From: Verrucomicrobiota bacterium
Lineage (GTDB): Bacteria > Verrucomicrobiota > Verrucomicrobiia > Limisphaerales > CAZBKV01
Length of the DNA stretch: 27,717 nt
Direction of reading: 5' to 3'
Assembly: GCA_021160185.1 (NCBI GenBank)
Contig: JAGHDA010000168.1
Location: 1-27,717, forward strand
Position numbers and translations under genes: made by a program. Of the stretch, positions 15,677-23,236 are shown piece after piece (position 1 is the stretch's first letter; every line of letters begins with the position of its first letter). Below the pieces are notes generated by a model. That model searched no databases. It had not been told where the DNA came from and worked only from the letters and a program-made list of their open reading frames with translations.

Positions 15677-18600
15677 CTACTCGTTGACATGCCGCGCCTT
15701 TTCGAGGTCTTCCATGGTGTAAGGCCAAGCGGAAGCCTCGATCCACTGCTTCCCGGCCACGGCCATCAGACCGCGGCCCATGGCGTCATGCCACGCCGCC
15801 CATCGGACGTCCTCGCGGTTCCCGTTTTCCTGCGGGCGGACATAGCCGTGAAGCAATTGCTCGATGCGGCCGGAATAAAGGCCCACGGCGGCGCCGCTCT
15901 TCCGGTCCCAGTAATTTTCGCAAAGGCCCCGGCCGAACCAGGTCATCCGGTTCATCCATCCGGCGATGGCCCCTTGCATGCCCACGCGCGGGATCTCAGG
16001 AAGTTCCTTGTCCGGATCGATGGCCATGGAGACAAGAACAGCCCCTTGACCGCGAACGACGCACTCCTGGGTCCATTTCACCCGGCCGTCGATCATCTCG
16101 CCGTCGAACCGCACGCGCACGGTGTCGGGCCGCGGCTGCTCCACAACGAGGCCGCTGACCTTGCGTTCGGCGGCGGCGCGCTCCCAAACCCCCAGCTCCT
16201 TGCGCATCATGTCGCGGCTGGCGCTGTCGTTGTCCGTTTGGGCCCGCCAGAAGTTGGGCGCCAACGGGCGGACGAGCAGTTCCCGGCCCCCGGCGATGAA
16301 GGATTTCAATGCGCCCGAGGCGCGATCGAACGCGACGCTGAAATCCCGGCCGAGCACGCGAACTTCCTCCGGGCTCTCCAGCGTCTCCAAGGCCGGGCCG
16401 CGAGGCAGCGGCGGGGGAGGCGGCGCGGCGACGGGCAGTTTGAACTGCTCCCAGGCTGTGACGTATCCCGCGGGCGCCCACCGCGTGGGCTTCGCCAACT
16501 CCAAGGCCACGTTGAGGAAATACTCCGTTCCGGGCTCGCTCGGCAGCGGCGGCAGATCCAGCGTCACTACGCCGCTCTCGCCCGGTCCCAGCTTCATGGG
16601 CGAAAACGCTCCCTGCCGGAGGAGCCGGCCGTTCCGCGTCACCGTGTAACGCCCCCGGAAACCCTCGAGCGAGATGAAGCAATTTTCGTTGCGCAACCGG
16701 ATCTTTCCGGCGGCCAGGTCCGCCGGCTCGAAGGCGACGTTCTGGTAAACCTTGCGCACCTCCTCCATCTCGGGCTCCGGGGCGCGGTCGGGCAGGACCA
16801 ATCCGTTGCAGTTGAAATTGCCGTCGGAGGGCGTGCCCGGCGGGCCGAAATCCCCGCCGTAAGCCCAATACTCGCGGCCCTGGGCGTCGCGCGCCCGAAG
16901 CGCCTGATCCACCCAATCCCAGATGCAGCCGCCCTGAAGCGCGGGGTAGCGCTTGATAACCTGCCAGTAGTCGGCGAGACCGCCGACGCTGTTCCCCATG
17001 GCATGGGCGTATTCACACATGATAAGCGGCCGGTCCGGGTTTCCAGTCGCGTAGCGCTCGAGGCGGCTCGGGGTGGGATACATGGGGCAGTAGATGTCCG
17101 TGTGGCTGGCGAGCCCGGCTCGCTCGTATTGGACCGGGCGGGAGGAGTCGCGCTCTTTGATCCACGTGTAAGTGGCGACGAAATTGGGGCCGTCGCCCGC
17201 TTCGTTGCCGAGCGACCAAATGATGACCGAAGGATGGTTTTTGTCCCGCTCGACCATCCGGCGCGTGCGCTCCAGATGGGCCGCCTTCCACGCCGGCTTG
17301 GCGGCCAGGGTCCTTTTCGGGTTGTAGCCCACGCCGTGGCTTTCGATGTTGGCCTCGTCGATCAGGTAAATCCCGTACAGATCGCACAGCTCATACCATT
17401 CGGGCTTGTTGGGATAGTGGCTGGTGCGAACCGTGTTGATGTTGTGACGCTTCATCAACACGATGTCCCGGATCATTGAGTCCCGATCCACCGCGTAGCC
17501 CTTGTCCGGATCCATCTCGTGGCGGTCAACGCCTTTGATGTAGATCGGCTTGCCGTTGAGCAAAAGCCGGCTGTTGCGGATTTCGACCCGCCGGAAGCCG
17601 ATCTGGCAAGGAATGGCCTCGATCAGGCGCCCGGCCGAGCCGCCTTCCTTCAAAGTCAGAACCAGGTGGTAAAGATTCGGCTCTTCAGCCGACCACGGTT
17701 TAACGCGCGGGATCCTGGCGGAAAGCTTGATTTCCGACGCCCGCCCCGGAGGAATCGTCGCCGTTTTCGGCGCCCCGCTCGCCGGGCGCGCCTCCTTCAA
17801 GACGCAGGTCCCGTCCGGAGCGTAGAGGGCGGCCTCCAGCGCGGCTACGGCGGGTTGTTTGCCTTCGTTCGCCACCGCCGCTTCGATCCGCAACACGCCC
17901 TCGCGACAGTCCTCGCTCAAGTCCGCGTGGACAAAAAAGTCGCGCACGTGCACCGGCTCGGCCGAGCGGAGATAGACGTCGCGAAAGATGCCGCTCATGC
18001 GCCACTTGTCCTGGTCTTCGAGGTAGGAGCCGTCCGAATAGCGATACACCTCGACCGCGAGAAGGTTTTCCCCGGGGCGGACCTTGTCCGTCACGTCGAA
18101 CTCGGCCGGGGTGCGGCTCCCTTCGCTGTAGCCCACGAAATCGCCGTTGAGCCAGACGTACATGGCGGATTCAACCCCGTCGAAGTGGAGGACAATCCGG
18201 CGGCCGGTCCACGACTTGGGCAAGGTGAAGGCGCGGCGATAACTGCCTACCGGGTTGCGATCGTGCGGGATGCGAGGGGGATCCATTTTGCCCCATGGGC
18301 ATTTGGAATCGCCCCACATCATGTTCACGTAGATCGGGTAGCCGTAGCCGCGCATCTGCCAGCAGGAAGGAACCGGCAAAAGCGCCCAGTCTTCGTCGGA
18401 AAAATCGGGCTTGTAGAAGTCCTTGGGCCGGACCAGGACGTTCGAGGACCAGTGAAACTTCCACTGACCGTTGAGAAGCAGCGTGAAGGGGGAAGCCTTC
18501 CACCGCTCTTCAAGCGGGATCTCCGCGCTTGCGTGCCGCAAAGCCTCGGTCGGCGAGGCGTACCGGATAAAGGAGGCGTGCGGAGGCAGTTTGTTGATCG

Positions 18601-18724
18601 CAAACACGCCCGGATCTTCCCACGGAGGAACCGAATCGCCCGAGGCCGGGGCAGCCCCGCCGGAGAACCCAACCAGCGCCGCAAGGATCCATCCGGCGGC
18701 GCGTCGAACTGTTCCTTTGCTCAT
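15677..18724 (-). CDS. lacZ: Secreted GH2 beta-galactosidase (LacZ-type), truncated by an in-frame TAG
   Basis: A 1015-residue glycoside hydrolase family 2 enzyme. Residues about 1-30 are a signal peptide (MSKGTVRRAAGWILAALVGF), so it acts outside the cytoplasm. Order: sugar-binding jelly roll (about 45-235), Ig-like domain, TIM barrel with acid/base E508 (WSLGNEAGDG) and nucleophile E571 (MCEYAHAMGNS), and the large C-terminal domain with WFGRGLCENYWDR and GYVRPQENGNREDVRW. Both catalytic glutamates are present. The frame is stopped by TAG after RHVNE, 67 codons before the usual family end. The ATG at 18724 fits the signal peptide; a TTG at 18760 is also possible, and GGAGG sits only one base before the ATG. 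It follows the VCBS gene by 81 bp on the same strand. Substrate is probably beta-galactosides of larger glycans. Confidence 0.88.
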   Translation of the reverse strand: MSKGTVRRAAGWILAALVGFSGGAAPASGDSVPPWEDPGVFAINKLPPHASFIRYASPTEALRHASAEIPLEERWKASPFTLLLNGQWKFHWSSNVLVRPKDFYKPDFSDEDWALLPVPSCWQMRGYGYPIYVNMMWGDSKCPWGKMDPPRIPHDRNPVGSYRRAFTLPKSWTGRRIVLHFDGVESAMYVWLNGDFVGYSEGSRTPAEFDVTDKVRPGENLLAVEVYRYSDGSYLEDQDKWRMSGIFRDVYLRSAEPVHVRDFFVHADLSEDCREGVLRIEAAVANEGKQPAVAALEAALYAPDGTCVLKEARPASGAPKTATIPPGRASEIKLSARIPRVKPWSAEEPNLYHLVLTLKEGGSAGRLIEAIPCQIGFRRVEIRNSRLLLNGKPIYIKGVDRHEMDPDKGYAVDRDSMIRDIVLMKRHNINTVRTSHYPNKPEWYELCDLYGIYLIDEANIESHGVGYNPKRTLAAKPAWKAAHLERTRRMVERDKNHPSVIIWSLGNEAGDGPNFVATYTWIKERDSSRPVQYERAGLASHTDIYCPMYPTPSRLERYATGNPDRPLIMCEYAHAMGNSVGGLADYWQVIKRYPALQGGCIWDWVDQALRARDAQGREYWAYGGDFGPPGTPSDGNFNCNGLVLPDRAPEPEMEEVRKVYQNVAFEPADLAAGKIRLRNENCFISLEGFRGRYTVTRNGRLLRQGAFSPMKLGPGESGVVTLDLPPLPSEPGTEYFLNVALELAKPTRWAPAGYVTAWEQFKLPVAAPPPPPLPRGPALETLESPEEVRVLGRDFSVAFDRASGALKSFIAGGRELLVRPLAPNFWRAQTDNDSASRDMMRKELGVWERAAAERKVSGLVVEQPRPDTVRVRFDGEMIDGRVKWTQECVVRGQGAVLVSMAIDPDKELPEIPRVGMQGAIAGWMNRMTWFGRGLCENYWDRKSGAAVGLYSGRIEQLLHGYVRPQENGNREDVRWAAWHDAMGRGLMAVAGKQWIEASAWPYTMEDLEKARHVNE

Positions 18725-18805
18725 GCCTCCATGATGGCCAGGAGGCAAGGGACAACTCAATGCATTTCCGTCCCGCGCCGCGGCTTCCGACGCGGACGGA
18801 CCGGG

Positions 18806-20077
18806 CTATTTCCCGCCCGCCCTCTGGAGGAAAACCCAGGCTCCTTTCTTGTTGCCGACCACGATGTCCGGCCGGCCGTCGCCGTTGACATCGCCCGCAA
18901 CCACCTGGGTGCCCACGCCCGAATCGTCGTCGATCAGATGGGGAACGTACTCCGCCCCCCGCGGGCCGCGCGTGAGCCGGAACCAGTAAAGCACCGCCGC
19001 CGCGTTGGGCTCCGCGTCCCCCTCCGGACCGTGCGCCCAAAAACGCTTGCCCGTCACAAGGTCCAGAAGGCCGTCGCCGTCCATGTCGGCCAGGGCCAAG
19101 GCGTGGGGCTGGCTGAAGTGGACGCCGTAACGGTTCTCGGCGGCCGTCTTGCCCATGAACTGATGGCGGCGGAAGGTCATTTTGCCCGACTCGACGACCT
19201 GCTCGTACCAGGCCAGGCCGTAATGATGGGGATTGAGGCAGGTCAACACGTCGTTGTCGCCGTCGCCGTCGATGTCATAGGCGTACATCTGGGCGGCCCC
19301 CTCAGGAGCAAAGGGATAAGGATGGAAACGCCAAGGAGCCGCTTGCGCTCCAGCGGCCGGTTGCTCCCACCAGCCGTCCTTCTCGATCACGTCCATTCTG
19401 CCGTCGCCGTTCACGTCGCCCACGCCGAGGCCGTGGGTGTATTTCTGGTACTTCCCTTTCGGCGTGATCGGGCGGAACGTCCACGGCTTGTCCGGCGCGG
19501 CCCAGCTCGGCTCCGCGTACCCGATGTAGCCCCGGGAACAACAGACCAGCTCCTTGCGCCCGTCGCCGGTCAAATCGACATACGTCGGCGATTCGTTGTC
19601 CGGCACGTCCAGCGCCGGATGCCGCCGCCACAGCCCTTTGTTGCAGCCCGGATTTTCGTACCAATAGGACTGCTCTCCGGGCAGGCCCACGATCAACGCG
19701 TCGGGCCGGCCGTCCCGGTTGAAATCGTCCACGAAGCAAAAGAAGCAGTCCGCATAGGCGTTCTTGAAACCCAGCGCCCCCTCATAGCCGGGAAGCGTCC
19801 GCGTCTTGCCGTCGGGAAATTTCGCGGTGAACGTCCGGTCGGCCGGGGCGTAGGCAAGCCGGCCCTTGAAATCCGGCCCCCAGAAAATCCACGGCCCGTA
19901 AATCACGTCCATCGCTCCGTCTTGATTGAAGTCGGCGAAATTCGCCCCCTCGCCCCAGAAACAGGGGGTGAGCTGGATGCGCTGGAATTGCGGGGAAGTC
20001 GCCGACCGGGCCGCCGCGGCCGCAAGAAACGACGCTGCGGCAAGGCCGATTCCGAAAGCTTTATTGCGCTGTCTCAT
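18806..20077 (-). CDS. Secreted VCBS/FG-GAP repeat protein
   Basis: A 423-residue protein with an N-terminal signal peptide (MRQRNKAFGIGLAAASFLAA, cleavage near residue 25). Seven EF-hand-like DxDxDG-type calcium-binding loops are spread along the chain: DFNQDGAMD (49-57), DFNRDGRPD (118-126), DLTGDGRKE (168-176), DVNGDGRMD (221-229), DIDGDGDND (268-276), DMDGDGLLD (331-339) and DVNGDGRPD (396-404). The pattern fits a seven-bladed beta-propeller of the FG-GAP/VCBS type. It probably binds glycan or protein ligands outside the cell; no enzymatic motif is visible. The ATG at 20077 (GAGGA about 8 bases upstream) gives the signal peptide. It is the first gene of a two-gene unit with the beta-galactosidase. 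Confidence 0.9.
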   Translation of the reverse strand: MRQRNKAFGIGLAAASFLAAAAARSATSPQFQRIQLTPCFWGEGANFADFNQDGAMDVIYGPWIFWGPDFKGRLAYAPADRTFTAKFPDGKTRTLPGYEGALGFKNAYADCFFCFVDDFNRDGRPDALIVGLPGEQSYWYENPGCNKGLWRRHPALDVPDNESPTYVDLTGDGRKELVCCSRGYIGYAEPSWAAPDKPWTFRPITPKGKYQKYTHGLGVGDVNGDGRMDVIEKDGWWEQPAAGAQAAPWRFHPYPFAPEGAAQMYAYDIDGDGDNDVLTCLNPHHYGLAWYEQVVESGKMTFRRHQFMGKTAAENRYGVHFSQPHALALADMDGDGLLDLVTGKRFWAHGPEGDAEPNAAAVLYWFRLTRGPRGAEYVPHLIDDDSGVGTQVVAGDVNGDGRPDIVVGNKKGAWVFLQRAGGK

Positions 20078-20212
20078 GGGCTCATCCTCGATCCCTTCGC
20101 CGCGCCGCGTCAAGCGACTCATGCCGAAGGCGTCCCTTCTCAATCAGAAGGATTCGCGCCGGTTGACAGCTCTGCTAGGGTGCGTAGGAGGAAATCGGAA
20201 GAAAAGGAGGCT

Positions 20213-20851
20213 ATGGCAAAATCACGAATCCAATCGATCGCCGAGGAGCTGCGGAATCACGCGCCATACACTTTCTTCGGCACGCTCACAGGAATCGTTA
20301 TCATGGCCCTGCTGGTGCAGCTCCACGCCCCGCGCTCCTTTTCGACCCGCTTGTTCTGGACCCTTCACCCGCTCCACGTGGTCCTAAGCGCCCTGGTCAC
20401 CACGGCCATGTACCGACTGCGCGGACACGGAGGAGCGCTCAGGATCCTTCTGATCGGCTACCTGGGCTCGGTCGGCATCGCCACGCTCAGCGATTGCGTG
20501 ATCCCCTACCTCGGCGAACTGCTCCTGGATCTGCCTCATCGCGGCCTCCACGTGGGCGCGATCGAAAAGTGGTGGCTGGTCAACCCTCTCGCCCTGGGGG
20601 GAATCGCCCTGGGCTATTGGCGGCCTCAGACCAAGTTCCCCCACGCGGGCCATGTGCTCCTCAGCACGTGGGCTTCGCTTTTCCACATGACGATGGCGCT
20701 GGGAACGGGGTTCAACGCAGCGACCCTGGTCCTGATCGGATGCTTCCTCTTCCTGGCCGTTTGGGTTCCCTGCTGTACAAGCGACATCGTCTTCCCCCTC
20801 TTGTTCGTGAAGCCTTCGCCGGGGGAAGAAAGGTCCCACTCCCACCATTGA
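20213..20851 (+). CDS. Conserved membrane protein of unknown function, His/Cys-rich
   Basis: A 212-residue protein with about six hydrophobic segments (about 20-37, 46-66, 76-93, 119-136, 146-164, 168-199). Polar residues are concentrated at the membrane: H16, HPLH at 52-55, SDC at 93-95, H109, H113, HAGH at 144-147, H158, and a CCTSD motif at 187-191. The C-terminus ends in HSHH. Such buried His, Asp and Cys are typical of metal or proton handling, but I do not recognise a characterised family. I recall similar sequences as uncharacterised proteins in other bacteria and archaea, from memory only. The ATG at 20213 follows GAAAAGGAGG. It is divergent from the VCBS gene and 126 bp ahead of the FmdB-type zinc ribbon gene. 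Confidence 0.8.
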   Translation: MAKSRIQSIAEELRNHAPYTFFGTLTGIVIMALLVQLHAPRSFSTRLFWTLHPLHVVLSALVTTAMYRLRGHGGALRILLIGYLGSVGIATLSDCVIPYLGELLLDLPHRGLHVGAIEKWWLVNPLALGGIALGYWRPQTKFPHAGHVLLSTWASLFHMTMALGTGFNAATLVLIGCFLFLAVWVPCCTSDIVFPLLFVKPSPGEERSHSHH

Positions 20852-20869
20852 GCCGCTCCAGAGGACGGT

Positions 20870-20897
20870 TTGACAGGCTTCCGCAAGGCTATATTGT
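20870..20897 (+). promoter_or_regulatory. Candidate sigma-70 promoter for the zinc-ribbon gene
   Basis: A perfect -35 TTGACA (20870-20875) is followed after 16 bp by TATTGT (20892-20897), within the AT-rich stretch TATATTGTTTG that stands out in this GC-rich region. Transcription would begin near 20904, about 75 nt before the FmdB-type ATG. Confidence 0.45.
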
Positions 20898-20977
20898 TTG
20901 ACCCCGAGGCGGCGTGATGAAGGGCGCGAGTAGCTCCGCCGCCGAAGAACAGAAAAGACAGGAGAAGGAGGTTCGCT

Positions 20978-21190
20978 ATGCCGTTATTCGAGTATCAATG
21001 TGAAGAGTGCGGACACGTGACGGTGTTCCTGGAAAAGGCCGGAGCCAAGGGGCCCCACAAGTGCGAAAAATGCGGTTCCGCCAAGACCGTCAAGCTTCTC
21101 TCGAGCTTCGCCGTCGGCGATGGCGGATCAAGCGGAAGCGCCGGATCAAGCGGGTCGAGCTGTCCGACCGGAACCTGTCCCCTCTCATGA
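20978..21190 (+). CDS. FmdB-family zinc ribbon protein
   Basis: A 70-residue protein that opens with the FmdB signature MPLFEYQCEECGH. Two CxxC knuckles (C8/C11 and C29/C32) should bind one zinc. Residues about 48-60 are a Gly/Ser linker made from short DNA repeats (GGATCAAGCGG occurs twice), and the tail SCPTGTCPLS carries two further cysteines. FmdB-type proteins are called putative regulators after a formamidase/amidase operon, but their function is largely unproven. The ribosome site GGAGG lies 7 bases before the ATG. It follows its own candidate promoter. Confidence 0.93.
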   Translation: MPLFEYQCEECGHVTVFLEKAGAKGPHKCEKCGSAKTVKLLSSFAVGDGGSSGSAGSSGSSCPTGTCPLS

Positions 21191-21316
21191 CGAAGCGGGA
21201 AAGGAGCGGGGAAGAGCGGCTTTTTATTTTGCGGCCAATTCTTAGCGGTGTCGCAAAATCGCAAATAAGCTAACCGACTCCCGCTCCCTCAACCGCCTCA
21301 AAAGAAAGAAACGCCT

Positions 21317-21853
21317 ATGACACCCAACACGTTGACTCCAATCGCCCGGCGCGCTTCCCGGCGCGCTCAGGTCCAAGCCGTCCTCCTGCCGCTCCTCGGC
21401 GGGACGGCGCTCGGCTTCCTGGCAGCTCTTGGCGTCCTCTGGCTTACGATGCCAGGCATGATGCTCAAGATCCACGAGAGCCGCTTCGACTCGGTGGAAC
21501 AAACCTGCCAAGAACTCAAAAAAGCCATCGAAAACGCCGGATGGAACTGCCCGGGAATCCGCGACATGAACCAGTCTATGGCAAAGCACGGCGTCCAGTT
21601 CGACCGCCCGGTCAGGATCGTGGAGCTTTGCAACGCGGATTACGCCCTGAAAGTGCTGGAGAAACATCCGGAAATGAGCACGCTCATGCCTTGCGCCTTC
21701 GGCGTTTACGAAGGGCCGGACGGCAAGGTCTACATCTCCGGGATGAACACCGGCCTGATGGGGAAGATGTTCGGCGGCGTGATCGCCGAGGTAATGGGCA
21801 AACACGTGGCTGCGGACGAAAAACACATTCTCAGCAGCGTGATCCAGGAGTAG
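21317..21853 (+). CDS. Membrane-anchored DUF302 protein
   Basis: A 178-residue protein with a basic N-terminus (residues 1-17), one membrane helix (about 20-44) and a soluble DUF302 domain (about 50-170). The domain shows the expected pattern: an amphipathic first helix (TCQELKKAIENAGW), then PVRIVELCNADYALKVL, STLMPCAFGVYE and a C-terminal helix. C107 and C125 are the two prominent cysteines of the soluble part. DUF302 proteins are small dimeric folds of unknown role, often found near sulfur- or redox-related genes. The ribosome site before the ATG at 21317 is weak (AGAAAGAAA). Confidence 0.85.
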   Translation: MTPNTLTPIARRASRRAQVQAVLLPLLGGTALGFLAALGVLWLTMPGMMLKIHESRFDSVEQTCQELKKAIENAGWNCPGIRDMNQSMAKHGVQFDRPVRIVELCNADYALKVLEKHPEMSTLMPCAFGVYEGPDGKVYISGMNTGLMGKMFGGVIAEVMGKHVAADEKHILSSVIQE

Positions 21854-21875
21854 CTTTGCTGCCGAAGCGGCTCGC

Positions 21876-21910
21876 GGACGGTCCGCCGCCGAGAAGGAGG
21901 CGGACCGTCC
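21876..21910 (+). repeat. Perfect 12-bp inverted repeat (RNA hairpin) between DUF302 and AhpD-like genes
   Basis: GGACGGTCCGCC (21876-21887) and GGCGGACCGTCC (21899-21910) are exact reverse complements around an 11-base loop (GCCGAGAAGGA). It begins 22 bp after the DUF302 stop and ends 27 bp before the next start. No T-run follows. It is too perfect to be chance; it could stabilise the upstream mRNA, reduce downstream expression or act as an operator. The loop end contains AAGGAGG-like bases. Confidence 0.7.
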
Positions 21911-21937
21911 CGAAATCGGAAGATGGGAAGCACTGCC

Positions 21938-22321
21938 ATGGAAGAAGCTGAAGGATTCTCCATTCGCAAGGAACTCCGGATCACCCAGGAGCTGGGACGC
22001 AAGGTGGCGCGGGAGTACCCCGAGTTTGTGAACGGCCTGGTCGCCTTCGACAAGGCGGGCATGGCCTCGGGCGCGCTCCCGCGCAAGACCAAGGAGCTGA
22101 TCGCCGTCGCGCTTTCTGTGGTGAAGGAGTGCGTCTACTGCATCGGCTGGCACGTGCGCGCCGCCTTGCGGGAAGGCGCAACCAAGGACGAAATCATGGA
22201 GGCGGCGTTTGTGGGCTGCGTGCTGGGCGGCGGACCGGCGTGGATGTACGTCAAACTGGTCTACAAAGCGATCGAAGAGCTCGAGCCGGAAGTGAAGCCG
22301 AAGCCGTCCAAGTCGGAATAG
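21938..22321 (+). CDS. Carboxymuconolactone decarboxylase / AhpD-like protein
   Basis: A 127-residue all-helical protein of the CMD/AhpD superfamily. The active-site motif is KECVYCIGWH, giving the ExxCxxCxxxH arrangement with E64, C65, C68 and H72 typical of redox-active members (AhpD-type peroxidase or disulfide reductase) rather than of the true decarboxylase. The helix LPRKTKELIAVALSVV before it is also family-typical. I chose the ATG at 21938, with GGGAAG upstream; an ATG at 21923 would add five residues but has no room for a ribosome site. It follows the DUF302 gene by 84 bp across a strong inverted repeat. Redox activity is likely; the substrate is unknown. Confidence 0.9.
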   Translation: MEEAEGFSIRKELRITQELGRKVAREYPEFVNGLVAFDKAGMASGALPRKTKELIAVALSVVKECVYCIGWHVRAALREGATKDEIMEAAFVGCVLGGGPAWMYVKLVYKAIEELEPEVKPKPSKSE

Positions 22322-22325
22322 GCGC

Positions 22326-22343
22326 GGGCGCGAAAGCGCGCCC
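22326..22343 (+). repeat. GC-rich tetraloop hairpin before the MBL-fold gene
   Basis: GGGCGCG and CGCGCCC form a perfect 7-bp stem around the loop AAAG. It begins 5 bp after the AhpD-like stop. There is no T-run, so it is not a standard terminator; it may shape the mRNA between the two genes. Confidence 0.4.
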
Positions 22344-22365
22344 CCCACGGCGCGGGAGAGGACGC

Positions 22366-23202
22366 ATGCGACTGATTGTTCTCACAGAGAATTCGGTTTA
22401 TCGGCGCGGCCTGCTGGCCGAGCACGGCTGGGCGGTCTGGGTGGAGCGGGAAGGCCGCGCCTTTCTTTTCGACGCCGGCCAAACGAGCCTCGTCTTGACC
22501 CGCAACGCCGAGGCGCTGGGCGTTCGCCTGGGAGAAGCCGAAGGGATCCTCCTGAGCCATGGCCACTACGACCACGCCGGCGGGCTTCCCGCGGCGCTGG
22601 CCGCGGCGCGGGACAAACAAACGGTATGGCTGCACCGAGATGCGCTGGTCCCAAAATTCTCCTGCCCGGAAAACGGCCGCGCGCAGGAGGTGGGGCTGCC
22701 GCAGTCGGCGCGGGAGGCGTTGAACGCCAAGGCCGTCTTGCGCTTTGTCGAGGGGCCTGCCGAGGCGGCGCCCGGAATCTTCGTGACCGGCCCCGTGCCG
22801 AGACAAACCGACTTTGAGGACACAGGCGGACCGTTCTTCCTGGATCCCAAGCGACGTCGGGCCGACCCCCTGCTGGATGATCAGGCCCTCTTCATCGAGG
22901 AATCCAACGGCATAACCGTCCTTTTGGGCTGCGCACATGCCGGCGTGATCAACACGCTCTTGCATATCCGCGAATTGACCGGCGCGCGGCGGCCTTTCAA
23001 AGCGGTCCTGGGCGGCGCGCACCTGGTGAACGCAAGCGAGCGCCGTCTCCGGCGCACCGCGGAAGAACTCCGGGCCCTGGGCGTGCGGCGGCTTTTCCCC
23101 GCTCACTGCACCGGCGTTCCGGCCATCGCGCGGCTTTGGCGGGAATTGCCCGGCGTGTGCGCCCCTTGCTCCGCCGGGCTGGAGCTGGCCTCCGCGGCGT
23201 AG
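22366..23202 (+). CDS. MBL-fold metallohydrolase (DHPS-like subgroup)
   Basis: A 278-residue metallo-beta-lactamase-fold enzyme. Metal ligands are visible: H65, H67, D69 and H70 (SHGHYDHAGG), H191 (GCAHAG), and H219 or H247 (GGAHLV, PAHCTG). The layout, including DDQALFIEESNGITVLLGCA, matches the subgroup related to archaeal dihydropterin ribofuranosyl aminobenzene-phosphate synthase, a group mostly without proven function in bacteria. The ATG at 22366 has GAGAGGA close upstream and gives the usual N-terminus (MRLIVLTENS). It lies 44 bp after the AhpD-like gene and is probably co-transcribed with it. Confidence 0.88.
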   Translation: MRLIVLTENSVYRRGLLAEHGWAVWVEREGRAFLFDAGQTSLVLTRNAEALGVRLGEAEGILLSHGHYDHAGGLPAALAAARDKQTVWLHRDALVPKFSCPENGRAQEVGLPQSAREALNAKAVLRFVEGPAEAAPGIFVTGPVPRQTDFEDTGGPFFLDPKRRRADPLLDDQALFIEESNGITVLLGCAHAGVINTLLHIRELTGARRPFKAVLGGAHLVNASERRLRRTAEELRALGVRRLFPAHCTGVPAIARLWRELPGVCAPCSAGLELASAA

Positions 23203-23236
23203 GCCTCGACTCCCGGCCGCTTGAGCGAGAGGCCGA

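Noticed and set aside
15677..15679. TAG reassigned as a sense codon
   Set aside because: Several other genes in the window end with TAG at their normal family length, so TAG works as a stop here.
20163..20190. TTGACA before the membrane protein gene as a promoter
   Set aside because: No acceptable -10 is found 16-18 bp downstream (TAGGAG at best).
17519..20212. Long plus-strand open frame leading into the membrane protein at 20213
   Set aside because: This part is antisense to the beta-galactosidase and VCBS genes. Only the last 212 residues, after a clear ribosome site, look like a real protein.
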